64,000 nucleotides of DNA from CAWHOW01 sp963831005 (lineage in GTDB: Bacteria; Bacteroidota; Bacteroidia; Bacteroidales; CG2-30-32-10): the NCBI GenBank assembly GCA_963831005.1, contig CAWHOW010000042.1, forward strand, positions 62,001-126,000. The letters are read 5' to 3'. Below the pieces are notes generated by a model. The model ran no database searches. It was given only the letters and a program-made list of their open reading frames with translations, and had not been told where the DNA came from. Within the stretch, counting starts at the first letter, position 1, and each line of letters opens with the position of its first letter. The translations under genes were made by a program, and so were the position numbers. Below, piece after piece: positions 8,336 to 17,424 of this stretch.

Positions 8336-9529
8336 TTATATTTTTGAAAAAACTAAAGAGGTACAATTTCCTCCAAAACCAAAGGAATTTGATAATACAT
8401 GATTAATAGGAATATTCTTTTGGCGATTTTTAATAGGTGGATTATTAAAGGTTGTAATAGGTGTATTCCAGTTTAAGCTTGGATATAACTCCTTGTTGCA
8501 TAAACTTAAAATACTAAAAACAGCTTCTATTGCACCAGCAGCACCAAGAGTGTGCCCAGTATAAGATTTCGTAGAATTGTAAGGTGGTATAATTCTAAAT
8601 ATCTTTGATAATCCCACTAATTCTACAAGATCATTATTTTCAGTACCTGTGCCATGAGCATTTATATAGCCGATGTTACTTGAATCGAGTTTTGCTGATA
8701 GAAGAGCTTTATTAATTGCATTTGTAATACCGACAGCATCATTTGATAACGTTGATGGATGGAATGCATCGTTCGAATTGCCATATCCCGAAACTATAGC
8801 ATATTTATTTTTTCTTGAACATATTTCTTCAGATTCCAATACTAAATATGCTGCTCCTTCTCCAAGAGTAAGTCCTTTGCGATATTCATCGAAAGGCTGG
8901 CAAGGCAAATCTGATAATATTTTTAATGCGTTGAATCCGTTAACAGTATATTTCGAAAGACTGTCTGCCCCTCCTACTATTGCCCTTTTAACAATTCCCG
9001 ATTTAATAAGCCTTGCCCCATACATAATTGCATTTGCCGATGAAGAGCATGCGGTATTGAAAGTATCTGTAATTCCTTTAATATTATATTTTTCTATCAA
9101 TTGCAATGTGTGTGCACAGAAATGATAATAAGGCAAAAAATCGGAAGATTCGGATTTCAAATTAGCATCTTTGTACAACTGATCATGAGCGCTCATTCCT
9201 CCAACCGTACTTGCTGAGATTAAAGCAGTATCGAAAGAAGATATTTCATCTTCAGATAAATTAGCATCTTTTACCGCTTCATCAAAAGCTTTAAAAGCAA
9301 ATAAAGTTGTGCGGGTTAACCCTTTTTTATTTGATAATCCTAATTGATTCTGAAGGCTTTCTTTGGAGTAATTTACTTCACCGAAGGGAAAAACTGAAGC
9401 ATATTTTGATTGAAAAAATAATGATTTTCTAATACCTGAATTACCGTGCTGCAGATTGGTCAAATTCTCATTTACATTTTTACCTAAAGATGAAATTATT
9501 CCCATTCCGGTAATAAAAATATTCCTCAT
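8336..9529 (-). CDS. Beta-ketoacyl-ACP synthase, KS partner of the chain-length factor
   Basis: 397 aa, full FabF-like active site: Cys161 in FNTACSSSANA, His in INAHGTGTENND, Lys and His in STKSYTGHTLGAAG. It is flanked by an ACP gene (overlap at 9529) and the Cys-less KS-like gene (4-base gap), the ACP-KS-CLF order expected of an iterative type II polyene synthase. It shares with the KS at 3535-4758 only family-level similarity by eye, so the two probably use different substrates. Confidence 0.93.
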   Translation of the reverse strand: MRNIFITGMGIISSLGKNVNENLTNLQHGNSGIRKSLFFQSKYASVFPFGEVNYSKESLQNQLGLSNKKGLTRTTLFAFKAFDEAVKDANLSEDEISSFDTALISASTVGGMSAHDQLYKDANLKSESSDFLPYYHFCAHTLQLIEKYNIKGITDTFNTACSSSANAIMYGARLIKSGIVKRAIVGGADSLSKYTVNGFNALKILSDLPCQPFDEYRKGLTLGEGAAYLVLESEEICSRKNKYAIVSGYGNSNDAFHPSTLSNDAVGITNAINKALLSAKLDSSNIGYINAHGTGTENNDLVELVGLSKIFRIIPPYNSTKSYTGHTLGAAGAIEAVFSILSLCNKELYPSLNWNTPITTFNNPPIKNRQKNIPINHVLSNSFGFGGNCTSLVFSKI

Positions 9530-9798
9530 TAAGCTTGTTCTTTAGTGTTCTCAATAATATAATCAGCCATAGTGTTAACATCAATTAATGCTTTCCGTCC
9601 TTCTGCCGTGCTATTAATTTTTATACCATATTCCCTTTCAAGTAAAATAATCAGTTCTAACGAGTCTATCGAATCAAGACCCAGACTGCCTCCGAAAAAA
9701 GGTTCATCATCTTTAATATCTTCCGGTGAAATTTCAAGCAGGTTAAGATATTTAATAATTTGTTCTTTTAATCTGCTTTTCAATAGTTCTCTATCCAT
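9529..9798 (-). CDS. Acyl carrier protein
   Basis: 89 aa carrier protein with the phosphopantetheine Ser43 in LGLDSIDSLELI. The stop overlaps the KS start by one base, so the KS is coupled to it. It is likely the carrier used by the KS/CLF pair directly downstream. The partner ACP is at 3246-3497. Confidence 0.95.
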   Translation of the reverse strand: MDRELLKSRLKEQIIKYLNLLEISPEDIKDDEPFFGGSLGLDSIDSLELIILLEREYGIKINSTAEGRKALIDVNTMADYIIENTKEQA

Positions 9799-9808
9799 TT
9801 CTATTCCG

Positions 9809-11083
9809 TTATATTATTCTTTCTGTTTTTAGTTTTATATATGTTGTAACTTGACAAAGTATTATGAAGAATAGTAAAGGAATCATAATCTTTATTAGCT
9901 GAAACCAGTCACCACTTTTTAGGAACAACATATAAAATCCTTCCAAACACCAGTGCATGGGCGAAAAATCACTTATTATTTTTAAATAATGTGGCATTAC
10001 AAAAGTAGGAACTAAAATGCCACCAAGCGCTGCAAATATAATAATAGAAATTGCACCAATACCATTTGATTGTTCTTGCGTTTTTGATAACGATCCTATC
10101 ATAAGAGCATAGCTAACGGCTGCTATAGCGCTAATAAATACTACTACGCAAAAAGCAATAATATTCAAAGGAAGAACAAGTTGTGGCAGATTAATATATG
10201 GGAAAAGATAAATTCCTACTGAAAAAATAATAATTACCTGTATAAATGCAGCAATTAAATATATAAGCATTTTACTTATCAGAATCATTGAAAAATTAAC
10301 GGGCATAGTTTTCAATCTTATAAAACTACCATTTATCCTCTCTTTTACAATATTATTACCAAGAGAGACTACCATAAAAAACATGGCAAAGATAGTCCAT
10401 GCCGGGACATTATGTTGTGTGGAATTTGGCAAAATACTGTTATTTGCTGTTGCAGGGAAACTATTGATTTTTGATTTATTTGAAATTATCGCTTCTTTCA
10501 ATTTTAAAGGGCTTTTATTAATTCCCATTTCTTTAAAAAAGCTCTCAATCATCAAGGAATTTTCAATAACATTTAAAAACGAATAAATGATATTTGTTAT
10601 TGAATAGCTATAGGCTTCCTGCAAAACGGGGTCATAGCAGAATGCAATAGTAGGCGATTGATAGTTATGGCTATTATTTGAATCCTTTGCCATACTTAAT
10701 TCTTCCATCATTATATTGCATATTTGATGTGCTTTATTGTCTAGTTTTGAGGAGAAATCGCAGGGGACGTAAACTGCAACAAGTTTGTTTTTATTTAATA
10801 ATTCAGCTTTAACATTATCTGAATGGATAGTATTATCTTCCGTTATTTCAAATAATCCCGATTTTTTCATTAATGAAAGTAATTCTTTTCCTTGTCCTCC
10901 CCTATCCTGATTTACATAGAGCATGGATATTTTATTTTCATTCACTTTCTTAAAAGCACTATCCTGAATTAACGAGATAATAAACACCAGAATAAGAGGC
11001 ATAACAAACATAAACAGAAAGCCTGTTTTGTCGCTTAATAATAATAAAAGCTCTTTCTTAACCGATGACCAGAATCTAAACAT
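9809..11083 (-). CDS. ABC-2 type transporter permease
   Basis: 424 aa integral membrane protein. One N-terminal membrane helix (GFLFMFVMPLILVFIISLI), then a large extracytoplasmic domain of about 200 residues, then five or six helices, the ABC2_membrane_3 layout. The ATG at 11083 overlaps the stop of the ATPase gene by eight bases (ATGtttag), so the pair is coupled; a GTG at 11104 is an alternative. With the ATPase it forms an exporter, likely for pigment or pigment precursor movement (inference from context). Confidence 0.9.
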   Translation of the reverse strand: MFRFWSSVKKELLLLLSDKTGFLFMFVMPLILVFIISLIQDSAFKKVNENKISMLYVNQDRGGQGKELLSLMKKSGLFEITEDNTIHSDNVKAELLNKNKLVAVYVPCDFSSKLDNKAHQICNIMMEELSMAKDSNNSHNYQSPTIAFCYDPVLQEAYSYSITNIIYSFLNVIENSLMIESFFKEMGINKSPLKLKEAIISNKSKINSFPATANNSILPNSTQHNVPAWTIFAMFFMVVSLGNNIVKERINGSFIRLKTMPVNFSMILISKMLIYLIAAFIQVIIIFSVGIYLFPYINLPQLVLPLNIIAFCVVVFISAIAAVSYALMIGSLSKTQEQSNGIGAISIIIFAALGGILVPTFVMPHYLKIISDFSPMHWCLEGFYMLFLKSGDWFQLIKIMIPLLFFIILCQVTTYIKLKTERII

Positions 11084-11834
11084 AATTATCCCGATAGCCC
11101 TCACCCGTTAAATTAATAAATAAAGATTTTAGATTTGATGCTTCGTGCTTATCAAATAAACCAGCCAGATTATCACATGCAATTAATTTACCGTTATCAA
11201 TTAAAGCAATGCGGTCACAAAAATTTTCAGCTTCCGACAAGTAATGAGAAGTATATATAATTGTAGTCCCTTCAGAGTTCAATTTGTTCAGGTATTGAAT
11301 TATTGAATGCTTGCTCTGAACGTCGGCGCTTACGGTTGGTTCATCTAAAAAAAGAATTTTGGGGTAACTAATTATTCCGAGAGCCAGATTCATCCTTCTT
11401 TTCATACCACCGGAAAATGTTTTTATTTTCTTATCAGAGATTTTTGAAAGCCCGAGAACGGACAGTATACCATCTGAACGCTTTAGGATTTCATATTTGG
11501 AAAGTTTGTAAAAAGCCCCAAAATACATCATGTTTTGAGAGGGTGTCAATTCTTCATAAAAGGCATAGTCCTGGGGAACATATCCAATAATCTCTTTTAT
11601 TTCATAGGAATTTAAAGTTCTGCCATTTTCAAAATACTGATAGTTGCCGCCGGTAGAAGAAATGATTCCACAAAGTATCGAAATAAGTGTAGTTTTCCCT
11701 GCGCCATTTGGACCAAGTATGCCAAACTTTTCGCCCTGGTAAATTGTCAGGTTAATTTGCGACAAACAATCGACATAAGATTTTCTATATCTTTTGGTAA
11801 GATTATTAATGCTGATGGAGGGTATTTGTTCCAT
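11076..11834 (-). CDS. ABC transporter ATP-binding protein
   Basis: 252 aa ATPase with Walker A GPNGAGKTT (41-49), signature SGGMKRR (141-147), Walker B LFLDEP (161-166) and a switch His in YTSHYL. This is the short CcmA/DrrA-type subunit that partners an ABC-2 permease, encoded immediately downstream with overlap. Upstream, a four-base gap separates it from the BtrH/DUF4872 gene. Confidence 0.95.
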   Translation of the reverse strand: MEQIPSISINNLTKRYRKSYVDCLSQINLTIYQGEKFGILGPNGAGKTTLISILCGIISSTGGNYQYFENGRTLNSYEIKEIIGYVPQDYAFYEELTPSQNMMYFGAFYKLSKYEILKRSDGILSVLGLSKISDKKIKTFSGGMKRRMNLALGIISYPKILFLDEPTVSADVQSKHSIIQYLNKLNSEGTTIIYTSHYLSEAENFCDRIALIDNGKLIACDNLAGLFDKHEASNLKSLFINLTGEGYRDNYV

Positions 11835-11838
11835 CTGC

Positions 11839-12846
11839 TTAAATTATTTTTGAGAGTTTTTTAAAAGCATTCTTTTCAGTTTCATAAATCTCCAGCAGAA
11901 TATCAGCGGTTTCATCGAAATCTTTTTGCTGAGAGAGGCGCCCTTTGAAAATACCGGCCATCTGCATTGCACTTGAACGCCAAAGATCGCCGGATTTAGT
12001 AAAGTCTTCGGAAATGGCAATTAATTTATCTTCCTTCAAATAATCGGCAGCTTTTTCAAGAAAAGCAGCATAAATATACCTAAAGCCTCCACCACCGGTT
12101 CCAATTTCTTCCTGCATCCTGATAATCTGAGCCAGGTAAAAACCAGCTTTACGTAACCCCATTTTTTGATTCAGTTTCCTTATTTTATTTGATGTATATT
12201 TTATTCCGCTAACACCGGCAATATTTCCGGGAATATGTATCATGCTGCGGATATTCATTTTAATCCCTTTAACGATCCCCTTTTTAATAGTTTCCAAATC
12301 AATATTTCCAACTTTTTCAGGGTAATACAAATGGCCTTTTGGTGCAAATATTCCTTTAGCAAACCTTGCTTTCTCAAGTTCCTTCGAAGAAAGTGTAGTT
12401 GTGGTTTCCATAACGGGATCACTAATCAGGTATTGATCATTCTCTTTTCCAAATACAATAATATTATGGGCATTGAAATGAAAACGATATTCAACCGGGA
12501 AATAGGTTAAATGAAAAACACCTACCTGGCAACCAACGGGAATTCCTTCAGATATTTTCTTGTCAAGAAAGTCCCTGGCTTCATCAGCATTGCTGAATTT
12601 TTTCCTGTTGATAGCTATTCCTAAAGATTTACAGGTTTTATTAAAAATACTTCCGGGCATATTGCGGAAAGATATAGCAGGACCATTATTTACTTTCATA
12701 AACGGAATGTGAATGTAAAAAAGACCTGCCCCCATGCCGAAAACAAGAGGTTCATCCATAAAATCCAGTCCATTATATCGTAACAATCCTGTAGTTACGC
12801 CATTTTCGCAATGAGCCGATTGAATATGATTAAACTTTTGTTGCAT
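11839..12846 (-). CDS. BtrH N-terminal / DUF4872 family protein
   Basis: 335 aa. The N-terminal half carries HCENGVTTGLLRYNG, with a Cys-Glu-Asn near residue 13 and a later FHFNAHNIIVFG, the Cys/His pair of the papain-like BtrH_N domain; the C-terminal half (LKEDKLIAISEDFTKSGDLWRSSAMQMA on both sides of residue 270) fits DUF4872. BtrH in butirosin biosynthesis transfers an acyl group from ACP to an amine. Homologues occur in flexirubin-type clusters, where an acyl transfer or ester-forming role is plausible but is inference. The start overlaps the stop of the 132-aa gene. Confidence 0.8.
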   Translation of the reverse strand: MQQKFNHIQSAHCENGVTTGLLRYNGLDFMDEPLVFGMGAGLFYIHIPFMKVNNGPAISFRNMPGSIFNKTCKSLGIAINRKKFSNADEARDFLDKKISEGIPVGCQVGVFHLTYFPVEYRFHFNAHNIIVFGKENDQYLISDPVMETTTTLSSKELEKARFAKGIFAPKGHLYYPEKVGNIDLETIKKGIVKGIKMNIRSMIHIPGNIAGVSGIKYTSNKIRKLNQKMGLRKAGFYLAQIIRMQEEIGTGGGGFRYIYAAFLEKAADYLKEDKLIAISEDFTKSGDLWRSSAMQMAGIFKGRLSQQKDFDETADILLEIYETEKNAFKKLSKII

Positions 12847-13244
12847 TATCCTTTGAAATATTTCAACTCATCAACCGTAACATCTAAGGCATTTGCATAA
12901 TTGCTTAATTTTTTTTGACTTATTCTGCTAAAGACATTTGGTTTTAAATGCCGCCTGATGGTATATTTCCAGAAACCTGTATAATCTGACAAAATAGAAA
13001 CATTCATTAATCGCAGTTCCATAAAATAAAAAAGAGGGCTTTTTTTATTCAGCCTTACTTCTTTTCTGGCTGTTTCTATTGCATTATTTATTTCCTCCCA
13101 GGTATTATCCAGCGCACTTGTTTTAATGTCCCAGCCGGTGCTAAGCTCAGTTTTATATTTCCCTTCATTGTCTTTTGCGTAGCATAATTCGCGGGTAAGA
13201 TTTTCTAATGCACATTTATCCTGCGGAATATCTTTTATTTGCAT
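12846..13244 (-). CDS. Small conserved pigment-cluster protein, unknown function
   Basis: 132 aa; I do not recognise a named family. No signal peptide or membrane helix. The N-terminal half has a Cys-rich patch (DKCALENLTRELC), the middle has MELRLMNVSILSDYTGFWK, and the C-terminus (KKLSNYANALDVTVDELKYF) resembles an XRE-type helix-turn-helix end. It is wedged tightly between the DarB-like gene (adjacent) and the BtrH gene (one-base overlap), so it is part of the operon and may be an accessory subunit or regulator. Confidence 0.6.
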   Translation of the reverse strand: MQIKDIPQDKCALENLTRELCYAKDNEGKYKTELSTGWDIKTSALDNTWEEINNAIETARKEVRLNKKSPLFYFMELRLMNVSILSDYTGFWKYTIRRHLKPNVFSRISQKKLSNYANALDVTVDELKYFKG

Positions 13245-14387
13245 TTAGCACACTGTTAACAGACTGAACACATATGAAAATCTTGAACTTTCGGGAACAA
13301 CAATTAATATTTTATGACCTTTTTTTAATGTGCCCTTATTAAATAATTCTTCAAGCATAAGGTAAATGGATCCTGCTCCCACATTACCTTTGGTTCGGAG
13401 GTTTGTAAACCATTTCTCTTTAGGGATACCTATTCCATTTTCTTCTAAAATATCTGCTATCTTGCTTTCAAAAAAATAACTCGAAAGATGAGGCAGGAAA
13501 TAATCAATTTCACGAATGTCCTGTTTTTTATCTTTAAGAATAGATGTCAGTTTATCGAATCCGAGTTTGATAATATTTTCACTTAATAATTTAATATCCT
13601 GTTTGATGCTTAATACTGAATTCGAAATAATTTCAGCAGGAGCATAATCCATAAAACTTTTCAAACTTCCGTCGGGCAATTTGTCCGCTCCCATGTACAT
13701 AGCATGTTTCTTTGGAATTAGCATAAGAACAAGCTTCAATCCATTCGATCTTAAGCGAAATGTTATCGGGTTTTTTTTGCTTTCCAGAAGAAAAGCTCCG
13801 GCCCCATCGGAAAGCATCCAGCGAAGGAAATCTTTTGTAAAAGAAATATAAGGATTTTTTTTAAGTAGGGTTAAGTGTTTAATTTCTTCTTCAAAAACAT
13901 CCGACCTTAAAATTCGTGATGAACGTTCCGATCCGCTGCTGATTGCTTTTGATTTCTCTCCTGTCTTTATAGACAAATACGCATATTTAAGAGCATGCAT
14001 ACCCGAACAACAAACACCTGCATTTGAAACAACTTCAATATTCCCGGATTCAGGCAACCAGCCATGAACCATAACGGCATGAGATGGCATTAACTGGTCG
14101 GGAGAAGATGTTCCGCAGCATAACAGATCAACTTCTTTAATTTCGGCGGGACTTGTTTTAAACAAATCATTAATTGCCAATGCAGCCATCTGGGCATTGG
14201 TGTGGGTTGCATTTCCTTTTTTATCCATGGCATAATAGCGATTTTCTATGCCATTGTTCCTAAGAACTATTTCTTTGGATTTAGAACGCTTCCCATTGAT
14301 CAGCCCTATGTAATCTTCCATTTCCGAATTGGAAATAGCCTTATTGGGTAAAAATTTTGATATTCTGTTTATATAGACATCTTGCAT
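13245..14387 (-). CDS. darB: DarB-like 3-oxoacyl-ACP synthase III
   Basis: 380 aa FabH-fold condensing enzyme. Cys127 lies in NAGVCCSGMHALK, the His is in FLPHLSSYF and the Asn in TKGNVGAGS, giving the Cys-His-Asn triad. DarB enzymes condense two acyl chains to a cyclohexanedione that DarA aromatises to a dialkylresorcinol, the alcohol half of flexirubins. The DarA-like gene is in the same arm at 18913-19824. ATG at 14387 is preferred over an in-frame TTG at 14405. The length and the divergent start fit DarB better than a housekeeping FabH. Confidence 0.82.
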   Translation of the reverse strand: MQDVYINRISKFLPNKAISNSEMEDYIGLINGKRSKSKEIVLRNNGIENRYYAMDKKGNATHTNAQMAALAINDLFKTSPAEIKEVDLLCCGTSSPDQLMPSHAVMVHGWLPESGNIEVVSNAGVCCSGMHALKYAYLSIKTGEKSKAISSGSERSSRILRSDVFEEEIKHLTLLKKNPYISFTKDFLRWMLSDGAGAFLLESKKNPITFRLRSNGLKLVLMLIPKKHAMYMGADKLPDGSLKSFMDYAPAEIISNSVLSIKQDIKLLSENIIKLGFDKLTSILKDKKQDIREIDYFLPHLSSYFFESKIADILEENGIGIPKEKWFTNLRTKGNVGAGSIYLMLEELFNKGTLKKGHKILIVVPESSRFSYVFSLLTVC

Positions 14388-14480
14388 GCGAATATTATCA
14401 ATCAAGTTAAAGTAAATATTATATTATTTTGTTGGCAAAGATAAATCAAAATTTATTTCTATTTTCTAAACATCCTTATA

Positions 14481-15011
14481 TTATCCCTTACCAATATATT
14501 TAGCTTTTTTAAAGTTTGGAAACCATCGAGGCGTATTTTTACAATATTCAATGTATATTTTACCATATCTCCGTTCCAGTTGTGGCTCTTCATAATTTAC
14601 TACAATTAAATGGCCTATTCTAAGCCATGCTAAAAGCCAAATGATTAAAATGCATGAACCAAATAAGAGTATTTCACCAAAAAGAACAATTATCAATGCC
14701 CACATCATTGGATGCCTCACAAATTTATATATTCCTTTATACAATAATTTATCAGGCGGAGAAGTTACAAACGGTGATCCTTTTCCTGTAAATAACATTT
14801 GCACTGAGCAATAAATTGCTAACCCGGCACCAAACCATGTCAGATATTTACCTGTTTGTTCTAACCAATTTATATTGAACTTTGGAAGCAATAAAGAGTT
14901 AAAGATATTCATTAAAAATTGTGGAATAATATATAATACTGAAAATGGACCTATAAATCCGTACAATATTCCATCTATTGCTTTGATTATTAATTTGAAT
15001 ATTTTTTTCAA
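14481..15011 (-). CDS. ICMT/PEMT-like membrane methyltransferase, TTG start
   Basis: 176 aa integral membrane protein with about four helices and the isoprenylcysteine/phospholipid methyltransferase signature: RHPMMWALIIVLFGE (about 95-110) and EEPQLERRYGKIYIEYCKNTPRWFP written here as EEPQLERRYG then YCKNTPRWFP. These enzymes methylate lipophilic carboxyl or hydroxyl acceptors with SAM. The only start in frame before residue 34 is TTG at 15011. A partial copy of the 5' end of this gene (15755-15844) still has an ATG coupled to the upstream oxidoreductase stop, so this copy appears to have lost its original start. Confidence 0.8.
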   Translation of the reverse strand: MKKIFKLIIKAIDGILYGFIGPFSVLYIIPQFLMNIFNSLLLPKFNINWLEQTGKYLTWFGAGLAIYCSVQMLFTGKGSPFVTSPPDKLLYKGIYKFVRHPMMWALIIVLFGEILLFGSCILIIWLLAWLRIGHLIVVNYEEPQLERRYGKIYIEYCKNTPRWFPNFKKAKYIGKG

Positions 15012-15064
15012 GTATTCTGCAATTTGTTAATGGTTAATAAGTTTTGTTTTCAATTAGTTTTTAA

Positions 15065-15718
15065 TCATTTTTTACAGGATTCATCTTCCCAAGCAGAATA
15101 ATAAGTTTTACATTTTTTTAATGCATTATAAATAGCTCCCGCCCAATAATTCCTTAAACCAATTCCCCCCGCTTTACCGGATATTTTTTTTGATAACAAT
15201 ATTGATTTGGTTTTCAAGTCAATAAAAACAATGTAAAAGTTCCCGGTTTCTTCAATTTTGTTAAAGTTTTCAACTATTAATAATACCCCATAACCTTCAT
15301 TTTTATCAAAATTGTATTCTTTAACGATATCATTAACGTCAGTGTCTTTTAAAGTGGCATCTGTTGAATTAAATGTAATTAATTTGTTTTCATCAACTGA
15401 AAGATTACGTTTAGATACAAGTTCAACATTATAAAAAATAGAAGATTTTTTAAGAAATTTCTTTAAATTATATTTGTCAGACTCCTTTAATATTAAAGTA
15501 TTCCATGATTGAAAAAAAGTCTCTTTAATTGAAGTTGGATTATTAAAATCGGGACCAACCAATTTGGCTTTTGAAAAATCTATTCCATACCAGGTAATAT
15601 CCTTCGTTTTAAAGAAGTCGCAAGGATTTTGAGATATACCATGCAAATTGATTAAAAGAACTATTGCCAAAAAAAATAATTCTTTTTTCATTAACCTGAA
15701 TAATTCTTTTTTTTTCAT
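15065..15718 (-). CDS. Predicted secreted protein, unknown function
   Basis: About 217 aa with an N-terminal signal sequence (MKKELFFLAIVLLINLHG then ISQ). ATG at 15718 or 15691 are both possible starts. The mature part opens with ITWYGIDFSKAKLVG and ends with a conserved-looking NYWAGAIYNALKKCK. I recognise no catalytic motif. The secreted protein at 40160-40792 in the other arm has a similar plan (GVKYDYTNLKV, then an F-E/Q-W block), so they may be distant relatives. This gene sits between the ICMT-like gene and a duplicated fragment of that gene's 5' end, so it was probably brought in with the rearrangement. Confidence 0.7.
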   Translation of the reverse strand: MKKKELFRLMKKELFFLAIVLLINLHGISQNPCDFFKTKDITWYGIDFSKAKLVGPDFNNPTSIKETFFQSWNTLILKESDKYNLKKFLKKSSIFYNVELVSKRNLSVDENKLITFNSTDATLKDTDVNDIVKEYNFDKNEGYGVLLIVENFNKIEETGNFYIVFIDLKTKSILLSKKISGKAGGIGLRNYWAGAIYNALKKCKTYYSAWEDESCKK

Positions 15719-15754
15719 ATTTATATGTTTTTTGTTTTTCACACTAGTTTCAAA

Positions 15755-15844
15755 TGCAGAGTTTATAAAATTGAAAATGGTACTATAAACCCATACAATA
15801 TTCCATCTATTGCTTTGATTAATTTGAATATTTTTTTCAAGTGT
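15755..15844 (-). pseudogene. Duplicated 5' fragment of the ICMT-like gene
   Basis: On the minus strand an ATG inside the sequence ATGCGTAA overlaps the stop of the oxidoreductase gene and opens a 29-codon frame reading MRKHLKKIFKLIKAIDGILY, GFIVPFSIL, stop. The intact ICMT-like protein begins MKKIFKLIIKAIDGILYGFI, nearly the same. The fragment therefore is a copy of that gene's first codons, 760 bases upstream of the real one. It keeps the ATG and the coupling to the oxidoreductase that the full copy has lost. Confidence 0.8.
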
Positions 15845-17341
15845 TTACGCATTATTAACCTTATTAAATAAGTAAGGTAAGCCGACAAAATTTGAACATG
15901 TCAGTAATGCGCCTATTGATACACCCAAAACCCCATGCAGGGTGGTGTTCTGACCAGTTAAAAATAAATTTCGAATCTTTGTCTTTGAAATAATAAACGA
16001 TTTCAGAGGGTTGTTGCTATCTTTCATTAGTCCATACATTGAACCGTTTACTGTGGCTGTATAATCCTTATAAGTTAAAGGAGTAGAAGTATAATATGTT
16101 TTGATACAATTACGGATACCTGGATATTTTTTTTCAACCAAGTTCAATAATTGCTCTGCTTTTTCCTTTTTAAAATCAAGATATTCTTCACCTCTATTTT
16201 CAATGCTTGTATTTTCCCATTGCTTCAGTTCATCATATTTCATATAGGTAATAACAGATAAACTATCTGCATAAACTTCAGATTTTGAAGTGGCAGGACA
16301 GTATAACATATATCCCGAAGGCCATTTCACCGAATCATATATATCGTGTCCCCATGTGCTAACTCCGTATTTGTAATAGTAATAATTATAGTTCAGATAT
16401 TTAAAGGTGTTTTCTTTTAAAACAATATATAATGAAAATACGGAAATTGAATTTTCAATTGAATGTAAGCGTTGCAGAAACGCCTTTTTTATACGCTTTG
16501 ATTCTATTTTATTAAAAGTTTCAACCGGGTGAACATCTGAAATAAAATGTTTCCCATGAATGTGTTCTCCGCTGTTGAGTTCAATGCTTTCCATAAATTC
16601 ATCGGAATAATTCATCACAAACTTTTTCACTTCAGCATTTTTCCTTATTACCCCGCCATTTGCAATGATAGAATTGGCAAGGGAATCCATCATCTGTCCT
16701 CCTCCATCAACAAAACGCCAGGCGCTTTCTAAAAAAGAATTATTGATAATGGCATGAACGTATAACGGGGAACTTTCAGTTTTACCGGAATAAAATGAGT
16801 TTGATGCTCCTAGTACATTTTGCAATTTCGTATCGGTTGTAATTGATTTTATAAAATCAAAAGTGTTTATTGAGTAATATTTCATTGTATGCATGTTTGA
16901 TTCGTTATAATCATCCGAAGCAAAATTACCCAACGACTGGCGTATCTCTTTAAATTTATTTATATAGGTGACGAGTGCCGTTCTTTCATTCGGAAAATTA
17001 TGTAATAAAGTATCTATGAAATTATCATATCCTTGTGCATACTTGTATTCTTCTCCGGCTATACTGAACTGATCAAAAGCATCTTCATCAAGTTTTCTCA
17101 TTTTAACATTGCCAAGCAGTCCAAAATATTTAAAGAAATGCCACAGCAATTGCCCTTCATTCATAGAACCCACGTAGTGCATACCTGTATCAAAAATGCA
17201 ATTGTCCCTTTGAAAAGTTTGAAGACATCCGCCCAACTGCTTATCCTTTTCAACAATGCATACACGATAACCTTCCTTGCTTAGAATATAACCACAAAGC
17301 AATCCTCCAAGCCCGCCACCAACTATTACAATATCGTTCAT
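15845..17341 (-). CDS. CrtI-like FAD-dependent oxidoreductase
   Basis: 498 aa member of the phytoene desaturase/carotenoid isomerase superfamily. N-terminal FAD-binding motif IVIVGGGLGGLLCGY followed by the acidic residue of CIVEKD, and the C-terminal FLTGQNTTLHGVLGVSIGA block. It is about three quarters identical by eye to the protein at 35370-36863 in the other arm and less so to 33874-35364. In pigment clusters such enzymes may desaturate or isomerise polyenes (inference). It probably leads the downstream part of arm 1. Confidence 0.88.
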   Translation of the reverse strand: MNDIVIVGGGLGGLLCGYILSKEGYRVCIVEKDKQLGGCLQTFQRDNCIFDTGMHYVGSMNEGQLLWHFFKYFGLLGNVKMRKLDEDAFDQFSIAGEEYKYAQGYDNFIDTLLHNFPNERTALVTYINKFKEIRQSLGNFASDDYNESNMHTMKYYSINTFDFIKSITTDTKLQNVLGASNSFYSGKTESSPLYVHAIINNSFLESAWRFVDGGGQMMDSLANSIIANGGVIRKNAEVKKFVMNYSDEFMESIELNSGEHIHGKHFISDVHPVETFNKIESKRIKKAFLQRLHSIENSISVFSLYIVLKENTFKYLNYNYYYYKYGVSTWGHDIYDSVKWPSGYMLYCPATSKSEVYADSLSVITYMKYDELKQWENTSIENRGEEYLDFKKEKAEQLLNLVEKKYPGIRNCIKTYYTSTPLTYKDYTATVNGSMYGLMKDSNNPLKSFIISKTKIRNLFLTGQNTTLHGVLGVSIGALLTCSNFVGLPYLFNKVNNA

Positions 17342-17372
17342 CTAATTCTATGGCATCTCTAAAAGCTCCATT

Positions 17373-17402
17373 AACACGTCATTGCGCTCGCAATGACGTG
17401 TT
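17373..17402. terminator. Perfect 14-bp inverted repeat, possible terminator or REP
   Basis: AACACGTCATTGCG at 17373-17386 pairs exactly with CGCAATGACGTGTT at 17389-17402 around a two-base loop. It lies after the stop of the 17425-18165 gene and before the start of the oxidoreductase. It lacks a U-tract, so it may be a dispersed GTCATTGCG-type repeat rather than a classic terminator. Confidence 0.6.
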
Positions 17403-17424
17403 CCGTAGTTTTTAGAATATCTAT

